DNA from: Vespa crabro | Lineage: Eukaryota > Arthropoda > Insecta > Hymenoptera > Vespidae | NCBI RefSeq assembly: GCF_910589235.1 | Contig: NC_060957.1 | Span: forward strand, 5,490,162 to 5,554,161 | Direction: 5' to 3' | Length of the DNA stretch: 64,000 nucleotides | In this document: positions 39,405 to 51,795 of the stretch, one piece after another | Position numbering within the stretch: the stretch's first letter is position 1 | How the letters are laid out: each line of letters opens with the position of its first letter | Translations under genes and position numbers: made by a program | Notes under the pieces: model-generated | What the model saw: the letters and a program-made list of their open reading frames with translations, nothing else | What the model was told of the DNA's origin: nothing | The model's database searches: none

Positions 39405-41267
39405 TTACTCCCAACCCCATATACCTGTAGTAGACTGTTTGATAGTATCTCTATTTTCCCTTCTAACTCTAGTTACTGCACTAGCTTCACCTTTCACTAG
39501 AATCTTTCTAGAAAGGCCCTTCCTTTCTCGTTTTTCTAGAGATTGTTTTGTTCTCTTTTTTATTACATTCGGTGATATAGTGGCTGCTGTCGAAACACTT
39601 CTGACACTGTTTAGATCACTAAATTCATTATCATCAATAGAATCAGTCTCTAATGTGTTAGTACAATTTGACGAAAAAACAGTATTTAAATTTGCCATAG
39701 TTCCAATTTCGCATGGAATGTCAGGTTTATTTTCTATCGATTTATTTTTTTTATCTATATTATCATTATCTTTACTGTCATTTATTTGGTGTCGTCTTAT
39801 TTCGATATTTGTATCAACTTCTTCTTTTAAAGATTCAATTTTTTCTTCCTGTTTATATCTTGATGAAGGTATATCTTCTTGCATCAATTGTTCCACTTCT
39901 GATCGTAAATTATCTATTTCATTTTCGACATTTAATTCTTGAACATTATTATCATTATCATCATCATCATACGTTCCGTCACTTTCATCCTTTTCGAAAC
40001 CCATTTCTATTAATAGATCTTTTTCCATCTGTTTTGTAAGACCACTAGCTTTAATTTCTATATCAACACAATCTTCTCGTCTAAAAATATATTTAAACAT
40101 TATTATTAACAGCATAATTGAAAATGTATGTTTAGAATAAAAATTTATTTAACTTACAAAACATCTTTGAAGGTAGGATAGAGTTCACTTTCATATCCAA
40201 ATCTTCTTTTAAAAAAATCACGAATACAATTGACATCTCTTTCAAAATAAAGCTCTGCATTTATATGCTCGGTGGAAATCATTTGTGGAAAATCAATAAT
40301 AATTGGTTTACCATCATTCGTTATCATAATATTAAATTCATTAAAATCACCATGGATAACACCATAATTTCCAAGTGTGACAATTAAATTCATCAATTCA
40401 TCATACAATGCTTCCACATCATTTACTTCATAAACACCACACCTACTCAATGAAATTTAATGTATAATAATAAAATTAAATATAAATAATAAATTCAACT
40501 CATAATAAACTTACAAAGGTCCACCTTCAACCAGCTCCATAACAACACAATGTCGATTAAAATCAATGGGTTTTGGTACTGGAAATCCTCTATCCATGAG
40601 CGCTTTCATATAAGCAAACTCTCTTGTTGCTGATATTCGAGATAGATACAACCAGGATGCAGATTTTCTGTGCTGATGATAATCTCTTTTTCCTTTGATA
40701 TTTCTGAAGCATGTTCTACCTAATCTATGTAACTTCAAGCAGACTGGATTTCCTTCTTCGTCTGCAACTACATAAATGTTCGATTCTTTTCCAATACCTA
40801 TTTGGTTGCCAAAAGAACCAACAATGCCTCTTTGTGTCAATACTTTTAAGGCTAAGTAATCATAACCAGCATTTGTCAAACGATAACCATCATCTGAAAT
40901 AATACATTATATATAATTTAATATATATATATATAGTAAAACAGTAATAATTAAAAATAAATTTTTACATATAACATACAATGTTTTCCTCTTTCATAAC
41001 TGAGTAATCGATGCTTACACAGTTCCTTTAATAATTTATGAACACCACCATAACGCAAATTTGCTATCTGTGCAGCAAGTGAAGCTGGTACAAGTTCATG
41101 ATTTTTCATACCCATTTCAATCTAAAAATTGCAAGATTATCCATATACACGTATCTGTAATAAATCTTGTACTATGCTGCTATTTCTGTTTTTATACTTA
41201 CAGCCGTCAATACACGGAAATCTTCTTTCGTTAAATAACGTAACATCGTAACATTTAACTTTCCCAT
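39405..41267 (-). CDS. RIOK2: RIO kinase 2, atypical serine kinase/ATPase of 40S ribosome maturation
   Basis: Five exons on the minus strand: 41202-41267, 40980-41121, 40515-40893, 40158-40442 and 39405-40080, giving 515 residues (human RIOK2 is about 550). The N-terminal winged helix starts MGKLNVTMLRYLTKEDFRVL and includes YDGYRLTNAGYDYLALK. The RIO kinase domain shows the nucleotide loop GIGKESNIYVV, the Lys-containing VCLKLHRLGRTCFR, the hinge VVMELVEGGPL, the catalytic loop IHGDFNEFNIM and the metal-binding IIIDFPQMIS, all intact. The C-terminal exon is acidic and low complexity (a DDDDNDNN run) and ends in a Lys/Arg-rich tail with GIWGWE. RIOK2 binds pre-40S particles and its ATP cycle drives their final cytoplasmic maturation. 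It is convergent with CUEDC2. Confidence 0.96.
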
Positions 41268-43459
41268 GATGACTTAACTCTAAAAAATATAACAATAAAC
41301 GATTTCCTGGATGTTTCCTTAAATTATTTGTTCAATATCGTTCAAAAACTCTTTTTATTTAATGAGTAACAATAACCTTTACTACACTATGTTATTAAAA
41401 TAACTTCGTACATATGACCACATTGGCAGTCCGTGTTTTCAATCATGAATCATGTTAATATAGAGTGTACACATAATATTTGATCAACAATACTCAACAC
41501 TGGATAAATATTTTTACGTCATATTGTTTAGCACCAATAGCGAGCGTGCGTAGAGTCACCAATCAGTAACCACTGCTAAACCAATGAATGTAATTCACCA
41601 TATTAATTTTTACAATTTCTTTACGCGCGAATTATAGCTGTGATTCAAAAGTCTCTGTAATACAGATGTTTGAAATTCTTTGTGTAGTAATATAAATTAA
41701 TGTATGTAATAAATTTTCTGTACTTATCTTTCAATACCTCATATTTCATTACTTAATTAATTTAATCAAGATTTAAATTTTTAATAAATGTTGCCTTTAT
41801 GTTATTTTATTTTTTTTTTTTTATATAAATGTACAAAATACTTCGTTACAAACATGCAGAATATACATACTAAATATACTAGATTAAGATGTAATGGTAA
41901 ACGATATCACAAGCTATGGTACAAGCTTTCATATGGATAATGGTTTTAACCTTTTAACTTATAGTAACACAAAAAAATTTTATTTCTCTATGCAACTGAC
42001 CATCAAACGTAAATACTGTATTTTATATTGATGAAACAAACATTATTATTTATTATAGCATTTTAATATTTTTTGTTTCTTTTTAAAGAAAGAGAAATGA
42101 AAGAGAGTTTAATAAGGAACATAGTTATATTTGAAATGTAATTCTTAAACCTAAACGATACTTACTAAAGTTAAGCATTATATACATATCACATTTATAC
42201 TAGGATTTACATATCTTCAATATTTTAAAAGTGGAATTCCCAACATAGAAACAGATATGTACATATGCCTGATATTTTAATGCAAGTGTATTATTCGTAA
42301 TATATGATAAGTCAAAATGCACCTTGATTCATAGTCCAATTTATACGTAAAAAAATAACTAGTTTATGTAAAAATACTAAATAAACGACATAAAATAAAA
42401 ACATAGTATTTATAAATTATCTACCAAATATAACAGGCTTTAGGTAATGATACGTGGAAGTTAACTTAACAATGTCTTACTATTTTGTAACAAACATATA
42501 TCAGATATAAACTAAACTTCTTATAAGAAACAATTTCGATTATATTGCCGTGTAACTTTTTCAATATATCTTGACACCATCATCCTTGGTAATACTAATT
42601 AGCAATTTTTAAACATTCAGCATAAAGCTGTGTTAGTCTTATTATTATCATCTCACAACTTATATGTATTTCCCTTTATAATGTGTTGTAATGATGAAAC
42701 CAATAATGATATCGCTTTACATTATAAAGTTAGATGTTACTTTTTTTTTTATAATCTATTATAACTAAAGTGCAGAAAAATTGGCCCCAGATTATGATCA
42801 ATCATTCTACACTAAAAGTAGTTTTAATAAACATTAACCAACACCTTTTGGAATAACTTTCGCATTGATTAATGTCTTAAGATAATTACTTAATATTATT
42901 AAGGTATTACAAGAAATAATTGGCCTAATTTTAACATCCTCAATTATTTCATCAATGATGTTAGTTTTTAAAATAATAATTTGGTTAATATATCACTGTT
43001 AGAATAGGATTAATTTTATAAAATTTACATTTACGAATACTGTTAACAATAATGTATAAAAAATTAATATGAAAATTATATTGTATCATAGATTCATTTT
43101 TAACAAAGATTCTTCTCATTTGTTGGTGCATTCAGCTTTAAATCAGAGATTTTTCTTATAAGAATACTATTAACATTAAATTAGGTTCATAAAAAAATAA
43201 GAGAGCAAATATTAATGCCAACAAAAGGCTGTATTATGTTTTACTGGAAATACTGAAAATAAGAATGCCTTACATGAATGAATATAAATCCATCCTTAGA
43301 ATATTGCCACTAAAAAAATGTGGACTCTTCAGTTATAATTAATTAAATCTAAAAAAGATATGAATTAGTAAAAATATTCTAGTTAACGTATTAATAATGA
43401 TTAATAATAAATACCTTGTTTGTTTTACTTTCTTTTAATTATATCTTTCCATTTATAAT
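41268..43459. other. Noncoding stretch upstream of RIOK2
   Basis: It holds the RIOK2 promoter side and the 3' flank of the repeat-protein gene, which is transcribed in the same direction. No additional gene recognised. Confidence 0.6.
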
Positions 43460-46400
43460 TTATACATAATCAGATCTATCTATATCAGTCTCATTGCTAT
43501 TAATTTCAATATGTAAATCTTCTAAGGAATCAACTTTTTCATTTTCTCCAAATATAGATCCTTCATCTGACAATTCTAGGTCATTGTTTATTATTTTGTG
43601 TTTTTTACGATCTCGTTCTTTTTTATGGGATTTTTTTATTGAAGTTGCTTGCAACAATCTAATATAATTTTTTACCATTAAACAGTTAGGTGGAGTTCTA
43701 TTAGATGAGGTAGTATCATTTGTTAGCATATTTTTTCTATCTTTAACATTAACATCTTGATTGAAGCTTTGGGGATTTTTATAAATTGTAATTGTAGAAC
43801 TTTCCCCACTATTATTACTACCATCGTTCAATATGTTGGTTGAAGAAGTATTATCAGCTAAACTTGATTTATTATCATTTGGTTTAGAAACTATTGTTGA
43901 AGTTCTATGATCTACGACCTGTAAAAATTCATAATCATTTTTCTTTAAAAGTAATTTTTCTTGTTCTAAAATAAGGCTTCTATGTAATCCATTTCCACGT
44001 TTATCTTTTTTATGAGATTTTTTAATGGAATTAATGTTAGGAAGTAATTCTATTGTAGACATATTTTTGGGCGTTGATCTTCCATTTTGATCTTGCGTAT
44101 CAGGCTGTTGTTCTTCTACTGAATTACTTTTTTCATTATTTGCAGTCTTTCCATCATTATCTGTTTTTAATAGATCCGTATTATGCACTGGTAATACTGT
44201 ACAACCAAGATGTCTTAGAATTGGCGTTATACATCGAGATGCATCAATATTCATTATCTCTTCTTCAAATGAATCATTTTTATCTGACTGTACATCATGT
44301 AAACAATCAGATTTCAAACCAGTTTTTAGTAATGGTTTTCTTTTCTTTATTGGTGTACAAATTTTGAACTCCTCCGTACTTCCACCCTCACTTTGTGTTG
44401 ATTTAGAATTGCACAATAAATGTAATAAATCATCATCTGATAAATTGGACAATATTTTTCTTTTACTAGGAGACAGTTTATTGTTAAATTTGATATTATC
44501 TAAATGTAAATTAGACATAGTATCACTGTTAATAGATTTGTTCTTTATTTTTCGTTGATCCTTCTTGTTTACGTCATTGTGCATTTCGCGTTGCACATTG
44601 TTATAATCTGCATCTCTACTTAACAATTTTTGACGTCGCATAAATTCTGAAACAATTTTATTATGCTTGTCTTTTTTATGTGATTTTTTAACTGAACTAA
44701 AGTTTGACAATAACAATCTGCTAGAATTAACGTTTTCAGGTGTACTTGCACGAATATTAATTTCTGTATCAATATTTGCTAGAATATTATTATCATTTTG
44801 ATCATCTTTTGATACTTCCTTATGCTTATTTTTAGTAGTATCCAATTTTTCTTCTTTAAGTTTATGTTCAAGGCTTCTAGGTAAAAAAAGTTTCTTCCTA
44901 TTTTCATCTTTAATCTTCTTATGAGATTTTTTAATTGACTCAGTTTGAATATGTTGTAAAAAATTTATATGATTTTCTGGAGTAATTACTCTTATTGAAG
45001 ATATAGAATTTGTTTCAAGTGCATTTGGTGTTACTGGCCTGCTTTTCTCATTGGCATTACTAGTACTTGGTAAAGGATTCTGGGAAACTATGTTACATGT
45101 TTGTTCTTCAAGGCAAGAACTAGATTTTGTATCCATATTACTGACATTATCCATAATTTGATCGTTTTCAATTTCATTTGAACTATTTATCAATTCACAA
45201 CAACCAATACTATTTGTTGATACATTGTTACTATTTGAGTCACAGTCCATATTATCTTCATTTTTATTAAGATCAAGATCAGTATGGAATGTATTATTTT
45301 TTTCTTGTATATTTCCTTGTTCTATGGATTCTATAGAATAATCAAAAATAGATCCTGAGTCAGAAAGTTCATCACCTGAATGAAACATTGACATTTTTTT
45401 CTTATTTTTATCTTTTTTATGAGATTGCTTAATAGAATTTGTATCACAGACAGATACAATACTTTTTTCAGCCATTGGTGGAGTTAAGGGTCTTTTTTCT
45501 GTTTGCAAATTATCAAATTGCTCAACCATGAAAGGATCTGTTAATTTCTGTAATACATTTGCATGCTTTGTAGATAAATTATCCGTTTGTCGTAGAGATC
45601 TTTCCTATGTAAAAAGGAATACAAGAAAACTTGTACAGTAAATTAATAAAAATATAAATTCAATAAAAAAATATTTTTACCTTTTTATGACTCTTCTTTA
45701 TGGCACTCATACTTTCAGGAACAATAGAAATTGTATTTTCAGGTGTACATGGTCTTTCATCATCCTCGTTAGAAAAATCAGCATACAAATTTCTTGGTGT
45801 ACTAATATTGCAGCGAGTATTAAAATTTAACGCTTTTCTATCTTTATTGAAAGAATGTGGAACAGGCAAACTACTCATTTGTACAATGTCATCAATTTTT
45901 TCTTTAAGACTAAGACGTAAAGATGGAGAAGAAATATCCATATCTGGAGATGAAACATACATCCTTTTCTTGGGTGTAATATAATTCAATAACTTTTTAG
46001 TCTTTGTATTTCGCTGAGAAGGAGTTTGATTTTGATTTTCATCCATAGAATCAAATGATGTAAGTAATATACTATTGGTACTAGAATCACTTGGACTTGT
46101 GTCAAAATTCAAAGTTTTATTAATTTTAGGCGAAGATGAAGTCAAATTGAAATTTATATTATCTCGTGAAATTCTGAGATTGGAAAATTTCTTTGGACTT
46201 GGAGTTAAGTTAAAATTTAATGTCTTTTTTATTTTCTTTCTTTGATTATAGAAAGGGCTACAATTAAAATTTAGTGCTCTCATTATTTTAGCTGATCTTG
46301 TTAGATGCTTATCATTATCAAAAGAACTACTTCCTGAACTAGAATTAGGAGATTTAAATAAACGATCATTCTTAGCATTATCAAAACTTAATGATCTATT

Positions 46401-46613
46401 TATTTTATAACGAATGAAACTTCTATTTCTTCGTGGTACTGATTTACTAAGTATTCTTGGTGATGTATATGCTCGCTTCACAAAATATCTATTATCGTTT
46501 GGTGGACTCACATCTATAATGAATTTCTGTTCTTTTCTTTCATTATTCAAATTGTGTTCTTCTGTACAATCATTTTCATTTGATGTTGTACTTGTCATTT
46601 GATTATTAAACAT
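43460..46613 (-). CDS. Unrecognised disordered protein with LNFN-SP and KKSHKK repeats
   Basis: Two exons on the minus strand: 45681-46613 (311 codons) and 43460-45604, joined in phase 0 through a 76-bp intron, giving 1025 residues. I do not recognise the family. The protein is rich in Ser, Asn, Lys and Asp with no folded domain visible. The exon-1 part carries about six short repeats of the type [RK][AT]LNFN-x-SP (RALNFNCSPF, KTLNFNLTPSP, NINFNLTSSSP, KTLNFDTSPS, KALNFNTR, KLLNYITP). Six longer modules run from the end of exon 1 to near the C terminus: R-x-TP followed 13-20 residues later by S-[IV]-K-[KQ]-S-H-K-K and a basic tail. An acidic motif ELSD-x-GSIF follows the second and last modules. 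The S/T-P sites and basic patches suggest a phosphorylated nuclear or chromosomal protein; this is inference. Codon reading is uninterrupted across 2.1 kb, so it is certainly a real gene. Confidence 0.85.
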
Positions 46614-48324
46614 AATCTTATCCGTTCTTTTTTAACAAAAATATAAAACATGCACGTATACACGTTTTTAAAAAAGCTTTTTTATCTTTGTATTATATCA
46701 AGCTTTGAATGATTAGTTAATAAAAATAATAATTAATAACTGGAAGATAAACATAATACTAAACTTCAATAAACTAAGTAATCAAATTCTAATAAACAAT
46801 GTTAACTTTTTATCATAACTGTTCTTTAAGAATATATTTTAAATTGTATTTCAGCAGAATATCTGTAATAAAAAAAAAAACATGATAAATAAACAAAGGA
46901 TATTGATGATAATTTGTCATAGTTTTAAGCTTTTTGTTGAAAATAATACAACTGTATGATCTTCCTCAGAATATAAACGATTCTAGAAGTGAATATAATG
47001 AAACTACACGAAGGATGCAACATCTTTGTTAAATAAGGTCTGCATTCTCATATAAGAACGCAGCATTGACCGAGCGTGATAATTAGGACGCTTTCATTGA
47101 AAACTATAATGGATAATTTTATACGTCAAACAACGTCATCTTTATAACAGTAAAATTTAGAAAGTACCATTTTTATATAATGAAATATAAATATATGTTA
47201 GAGCATTAAAGAAAAAAGATACAAAGAAGCTTGCATGTTTGAATAAGTAAAAAGATGTACACGCTTTACTTACGTTTCCAAATATACATGGACGCCAGAA
47301 TCAGGTTATCTTGTACTAATGTCGTGCTCGAAGATAAGTTTTTTTTTTCCCTTTCTTTGTCTTTTTATACCAATACTGCCGATTATACTATGAAATGTAA
47401 TATGAATAATATCCAAACACCATTGCACGGCCGTAGCTCACGTTACATCCTTTTTTTATGATTACGACACGTAGCTTGTAGTTCTTTGGCGTGGGTTATA
47501 GGTGGTGCTGCAAGGAGCTCGAAGGAGCTACAGGTTGCTATAACAATGGCGGTCGAAAGGAATGTAAGATTTTTGTGGCCAATTATGGTTCGATCATCAG
47601 ATGAATATCAAATCAATCTAACATTTTTTTTTATTTCGTTTCTATATAACTCCTTATCTTTTTTTCTTTTTTTTTTTCATAAGTTGATTTTTAAATATAT
47701 TTAATACATAAAATATGATTTTCACAAATTATCTATCACGTCATTATAAATTGTTTTACAAATATGTTTTTTTTAATTTATTTAATTCTACTTTTGCATT
47801 CGTATGATGTAAACTTATCTTTATATTGGGAAATTATTGGATAATGAAGCAAGATATATTATAAATATTAATAAAAATACAATTTGTATAAAGCTAAAAT
47901 TCTTCAAAAGTTTATTGTTAAAAGAATTAGTTTTTTTATAACTTATTCTTCTTTATCAATATTTTGTATTTATATCAATTTTTTGTATATTATATTAATG
48001 TTAGAAATGTCTATAATCTTCAGAATAAAATATTATGGCAAGAATTATTTTATATTATCCTGCTTATGTACAATAAAGGAGGCAATTGTGACTCTAAATG
48101 ATGATATTAAATATTGAGTCCTTATTATTTTGTACAAAAAATCTAGGTATAAAGAATTTTCTATTTACATTTATATCTTGCCATATATCAATATAAATAT
48201 GATATTTTTGTTCTTAGATAGAAAAGTATTTTATATACTACCAAATTATTTTAAGCAGCTTGGTAAAACAGAGCAACAATGTCTTGAAAATAGAAACTTT
48301 TGATACAATATTATTATACATCAT
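46614..48324. other. Noncoding stretch between the repeat-protein gene and DET1
   Basis: It should contain the promoter of the repeat-protein gene and the 3' end of DET1, both on the minus strand. A slightly GC-richer patch at 47280-47600 has short frames with no recognised family. Confidence 0.5.
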
Positions 48325-50570
48325 TCAGATATGCCTTATATGGAAACTGACAATGTATTCAGCATTGGTACGTTGAACTGATATAGCAAATGGATCTGTT
48401 GGATGAAAAATAAACGCTACTAATCTTCTTGCTGCAGTTGGTGCTGTACGACCAAACATTCCTGCATACATTTTGAATTTTAGAAGACCTGAATCACGCG
48501 CATAAAAGCTATAAAAAATAAAAAATTATATGTTAAATTATAATCAAGGTAATGTAAAATAAACTTAAATACCAATGTACCGAATAGGATGTTCTCCAGA
48601 AGCTTTAGGTCGTTCCATCATAGATACCCATTTATCATCATAACAGAACAAAGATAGATCAAGATATGGAGAACTTGAATAAGATTGAGCACAAATTGGT
48701 AATTGTGCAAGTAATCTTTTTGTCGCCTCTGTAATACCACCATATCTGGCACTGACTATTGTCTGTTTAAATCTCTGTTGCATTAATCTATAGAATTCAT
48801 TAAATTGTTAGCAAACATATTTTAAATATGAAAGTAATTTTTTGTACATCTTTGCTTTTTTATGTAGAAGAAAATGTAGTACCGTGCATAAATATTATTT
48901 GACGGGGAACACATGTACTGGCAATCTGTACTCATTCTAGCATTTCTAAAAAAATCACTGAAATTTTCAAATTGGGTTAATAATTGAGTAGATGCATTAT
49001 CATATACTGCCAAAATTTTAGCAGTTTCCATATTATATACAACAAGAAGAGCTGGTTGTGCATTTGGTTCATTTGCCTGAAGAGTTGCAACTTCTTCGCT
49101 AGCAAACCTTATAAGTATATGATTTGCATCCAATAATTGCATCTTCCACATTCTCAATGCATTCAACTGAAATATTATATCAGAGTATAAATGTCAATAA
49201 AAACATGTTACTTATGATTAATTACGTATTATGATTTAATATACCTGATCAAAATATTGATAAAATCGTCTCAATTCATATGGGTCATTAGTTGTATCAC
49301 TTATATATTCTGCCCTTCTATATAAAAATACTAATAATTTGTGTTTAAGGCTGTTTATTCTCGTATCCCTAAATGATCTATAATTTACGCCACGCCATGC
49401 ACCAAATGAAAATAAATAAGCTTCATCTCCCATACAAAACCTATTTTTAAATGTTTGATATTTATTTAATAACTACTTTTTTATGCTTAGAAGAAAGATG
49501 GTTAAATGGTTGTAATCATACCTTCCTATTAACTTGATATATATAAACATTCCATTAAGAATTTTAAATACATGTATAGTTTGGTGTTGCACAGATAACA
49601 CAGCCAAAATATCTTTGTATAAATACAGACCTAAAATTTAATATGAATTACTTATTTAATATTCTTTTGTAATAGAATTATTTTATATAAATACCTTGAT
49701 TATGTGATAAATATATTTTATCAACTTTGAAATGTCTAGTATGACATAATTTTCCATCTCGTATATCAACTAAGTGCAGAGTATAATCCTCTAGTGGAGA
49801 TCTTGGATTGGGTGTCAATGCTTCATTATTTGAATAAATCTTAAAAAACAATGCAATGTTAAAATAATCTTTATCGAATGAGATTACCGAATGATATGCT
49901 AAATGATATAACTATATATTTGCAATATATTCTTCTATACATACTTGATAAAAATGAGGCCTGAGTTCATCAGGAATATGTGCCGCAGAGCCAACAATAA
50001 CATAACGACAATCATCTGTAAATAGACTACATTCTCTATTTAATTGTTGATTGCACTGAACCACATTAATTGTCCATTTAGCCTATAATTATTTTAAAAA
50101 TTGTTCAGATTAAACTACACTAAACTTAGAACACAAAATTATAGGATAAATACCTTGAAAAATCGACTGAAAACATTGCATCTTATATTAATACTAACAT
50201 CATCATTTTTATGTCCTATGTATTCACCTTCAATGTCAGCTAAAAGATCTGCTGCAGCAGATGCTCCACGATATTCATATACTTCTATAGATGTTTGATC
50301 TGCACTAAAAGCAATCAAATATTTTCCATCTGGACTGAATTTCCTGAGAAAACAAGGAGGCTTTTCCACATTCATAATTGTAAAATTTGGAAATACATTT
50401 TGGTAAAATTGTCTAGCACTATGAACATGAGTTCCAGGATATGGACAGCCAAACGTTTCTCTTCTTCTAAGACGTACAACAACATTTTGTGGTCCGAATT
50501 TTCGAGGTTTAATAGGAAAAGGTTCTGTCACAAATTCGATTTTACCATCTTTTTCAGCCATTCTATACAA
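48325..50570 (-). CDS. DET1: DET1 homologue, CUL4-DDB1 ubiquitin ligase component
   Basis: Eight exons on the minus strand: 50154-50570, 49945-50082, 49695-49839, 49522-49630, 49245-49440, 48883-49166, 48581-48787 and 48325-48508, giving 559 residues (human 550). The match runs end to end. Examples are FPNFTIMNVEKPPCFLRKFS and LNRECSLFTDDCRYVIVGSA near the N side, NPRSPLEDYTLHLVDIRDGK in the middle, and RRFYQYFDQ, CSPSNNIYAR, SPYLDLSLFCYDDKWVSMME and FAISVQRTNAEYIVSFH towards the C terminus. DET1 works with DDB1 and COP1 in a CUL4 complex that ubiquitinates transcription factors such as c-Jun in mammals. Two starts are possible, three codons apart (50570 and 50561). The N-terminal 30 residues differ from vertebrates, as expected. 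It diverges from LACTB2 across the repeat complex. Confidence 0.95.
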
Positions 50571-51795
50571 TTCCGAAAAGTATACATAACACGTGGATAT
50601 ACGAAATAAAAATACGTTTGTTTACAAACAAAATTGTAGCATGTACGTATGATTTCAATACGAGCACGAAGTTTCAATTCATGATAAAAATTAATAATAA
50701 AATATTTAATAACTTTTCATCATCCTTTTTCATTATGGCGTAATAATAAAATACAACGCATTACTAACGCATACAGGTTAGTGTTTTGCAAACAAAATCC
50801 GTTTTAACGTTCTTAGCTGAATAACAATATAACATTCACTTTCTTCTGTTTTAACAAATAATTTCAGCCGTTTATTATTTTCAATTTTATATTCATTATA
50901 AAATAAACTTAATTTTTTTAAGAATTAGTGATCACGTCCATTGTCATACAAACAACGATATTTTTCGTTTAACTGACAATACTGAAGTTTTTATAGGACT
51001 TCAATGTTTTAAGTTCTGTAAATAGTTACCGCCGTATTGGTAGATGGCTATAATAAATTTCTTAGGATTTCGGAAAATCTAACAGATTATTCAAGCGATC
51101 AAGGATCAAATCCCACTAAGAAATAAAATTTTTGCATTTTCTCAAATAATCGATGATCAAATTCACCTTCTAAAAAGATTTTTATTTTATATTAAAAAAT
51201 TTTGAATTAATGTTGAAAATCAAAAAAAATATACATGAACAAAAAATTTGTAATATCTAAATGTTTAAAATTTATCCTAGGAAATTATATAAATAATAAT
51301 ATAGAGCTATATAGTAAACGTATAATATTTCATAAATAAATAAATAAATAAATAAATATAAATATATATGTATCTTATATATAATACAATATTAAATATT
51401 TTAATAAAATATTCTGAAAAATCTATCACATAAATAAAATCAATTTGATAATATGCTTCATCAACTTTATTGTAGAGTGTACTGATGTATCGATAAAAAT
51501 AATTTATCATTATCGATAATTCAGTTTTGATTAACGATTGACTACTTATCGCTCATAGCACATACGATTGCAGCGACAATTATGGAAAAAATATGAACTA
51601 TAAAAGCAATAGGGAAATACTGTTTCTTGCTATGCGCCTGTTGTATCGCCGGTGTATAAACTCATGTAAATTATATCTCTCTCAAACGAAATCTAACAAT
51701 CCAATTAATGTCTGAGAAGAATTTTTATATTGCAATGAAAGTCTGACAAATGATAATATATCTAACTAAAGCAAGATAAAACCATAAGCCAAAAC
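50571..51795. other. DET1 upstream region
   Basis: Probable DET1 promoter side. It includes a short structured element: TTTCTTAG at 51058-51065 is exactly complementary to CTAAGAAA at 51116-51123, enclosing a smaller GATTT-TCG-GAAAATC-like hairpin. A (TAAA)n run lies near 51334-51356. No gene recognised. Confidence 0.5.

Noticed and set aside
39439..39942. Plus-strand 167-codon frame
   Set aside because: Antisense shadow of the last RIOK2 exon; composition follows the complement of acidic codons.
47486..47704. 72-codon frame starting MAWVIGGAARSSKELQ
   Set aside because: Slightly GC-richer but without family resemblance, continuing exon or conserved motif; more likely promoter or intergenic sequence.
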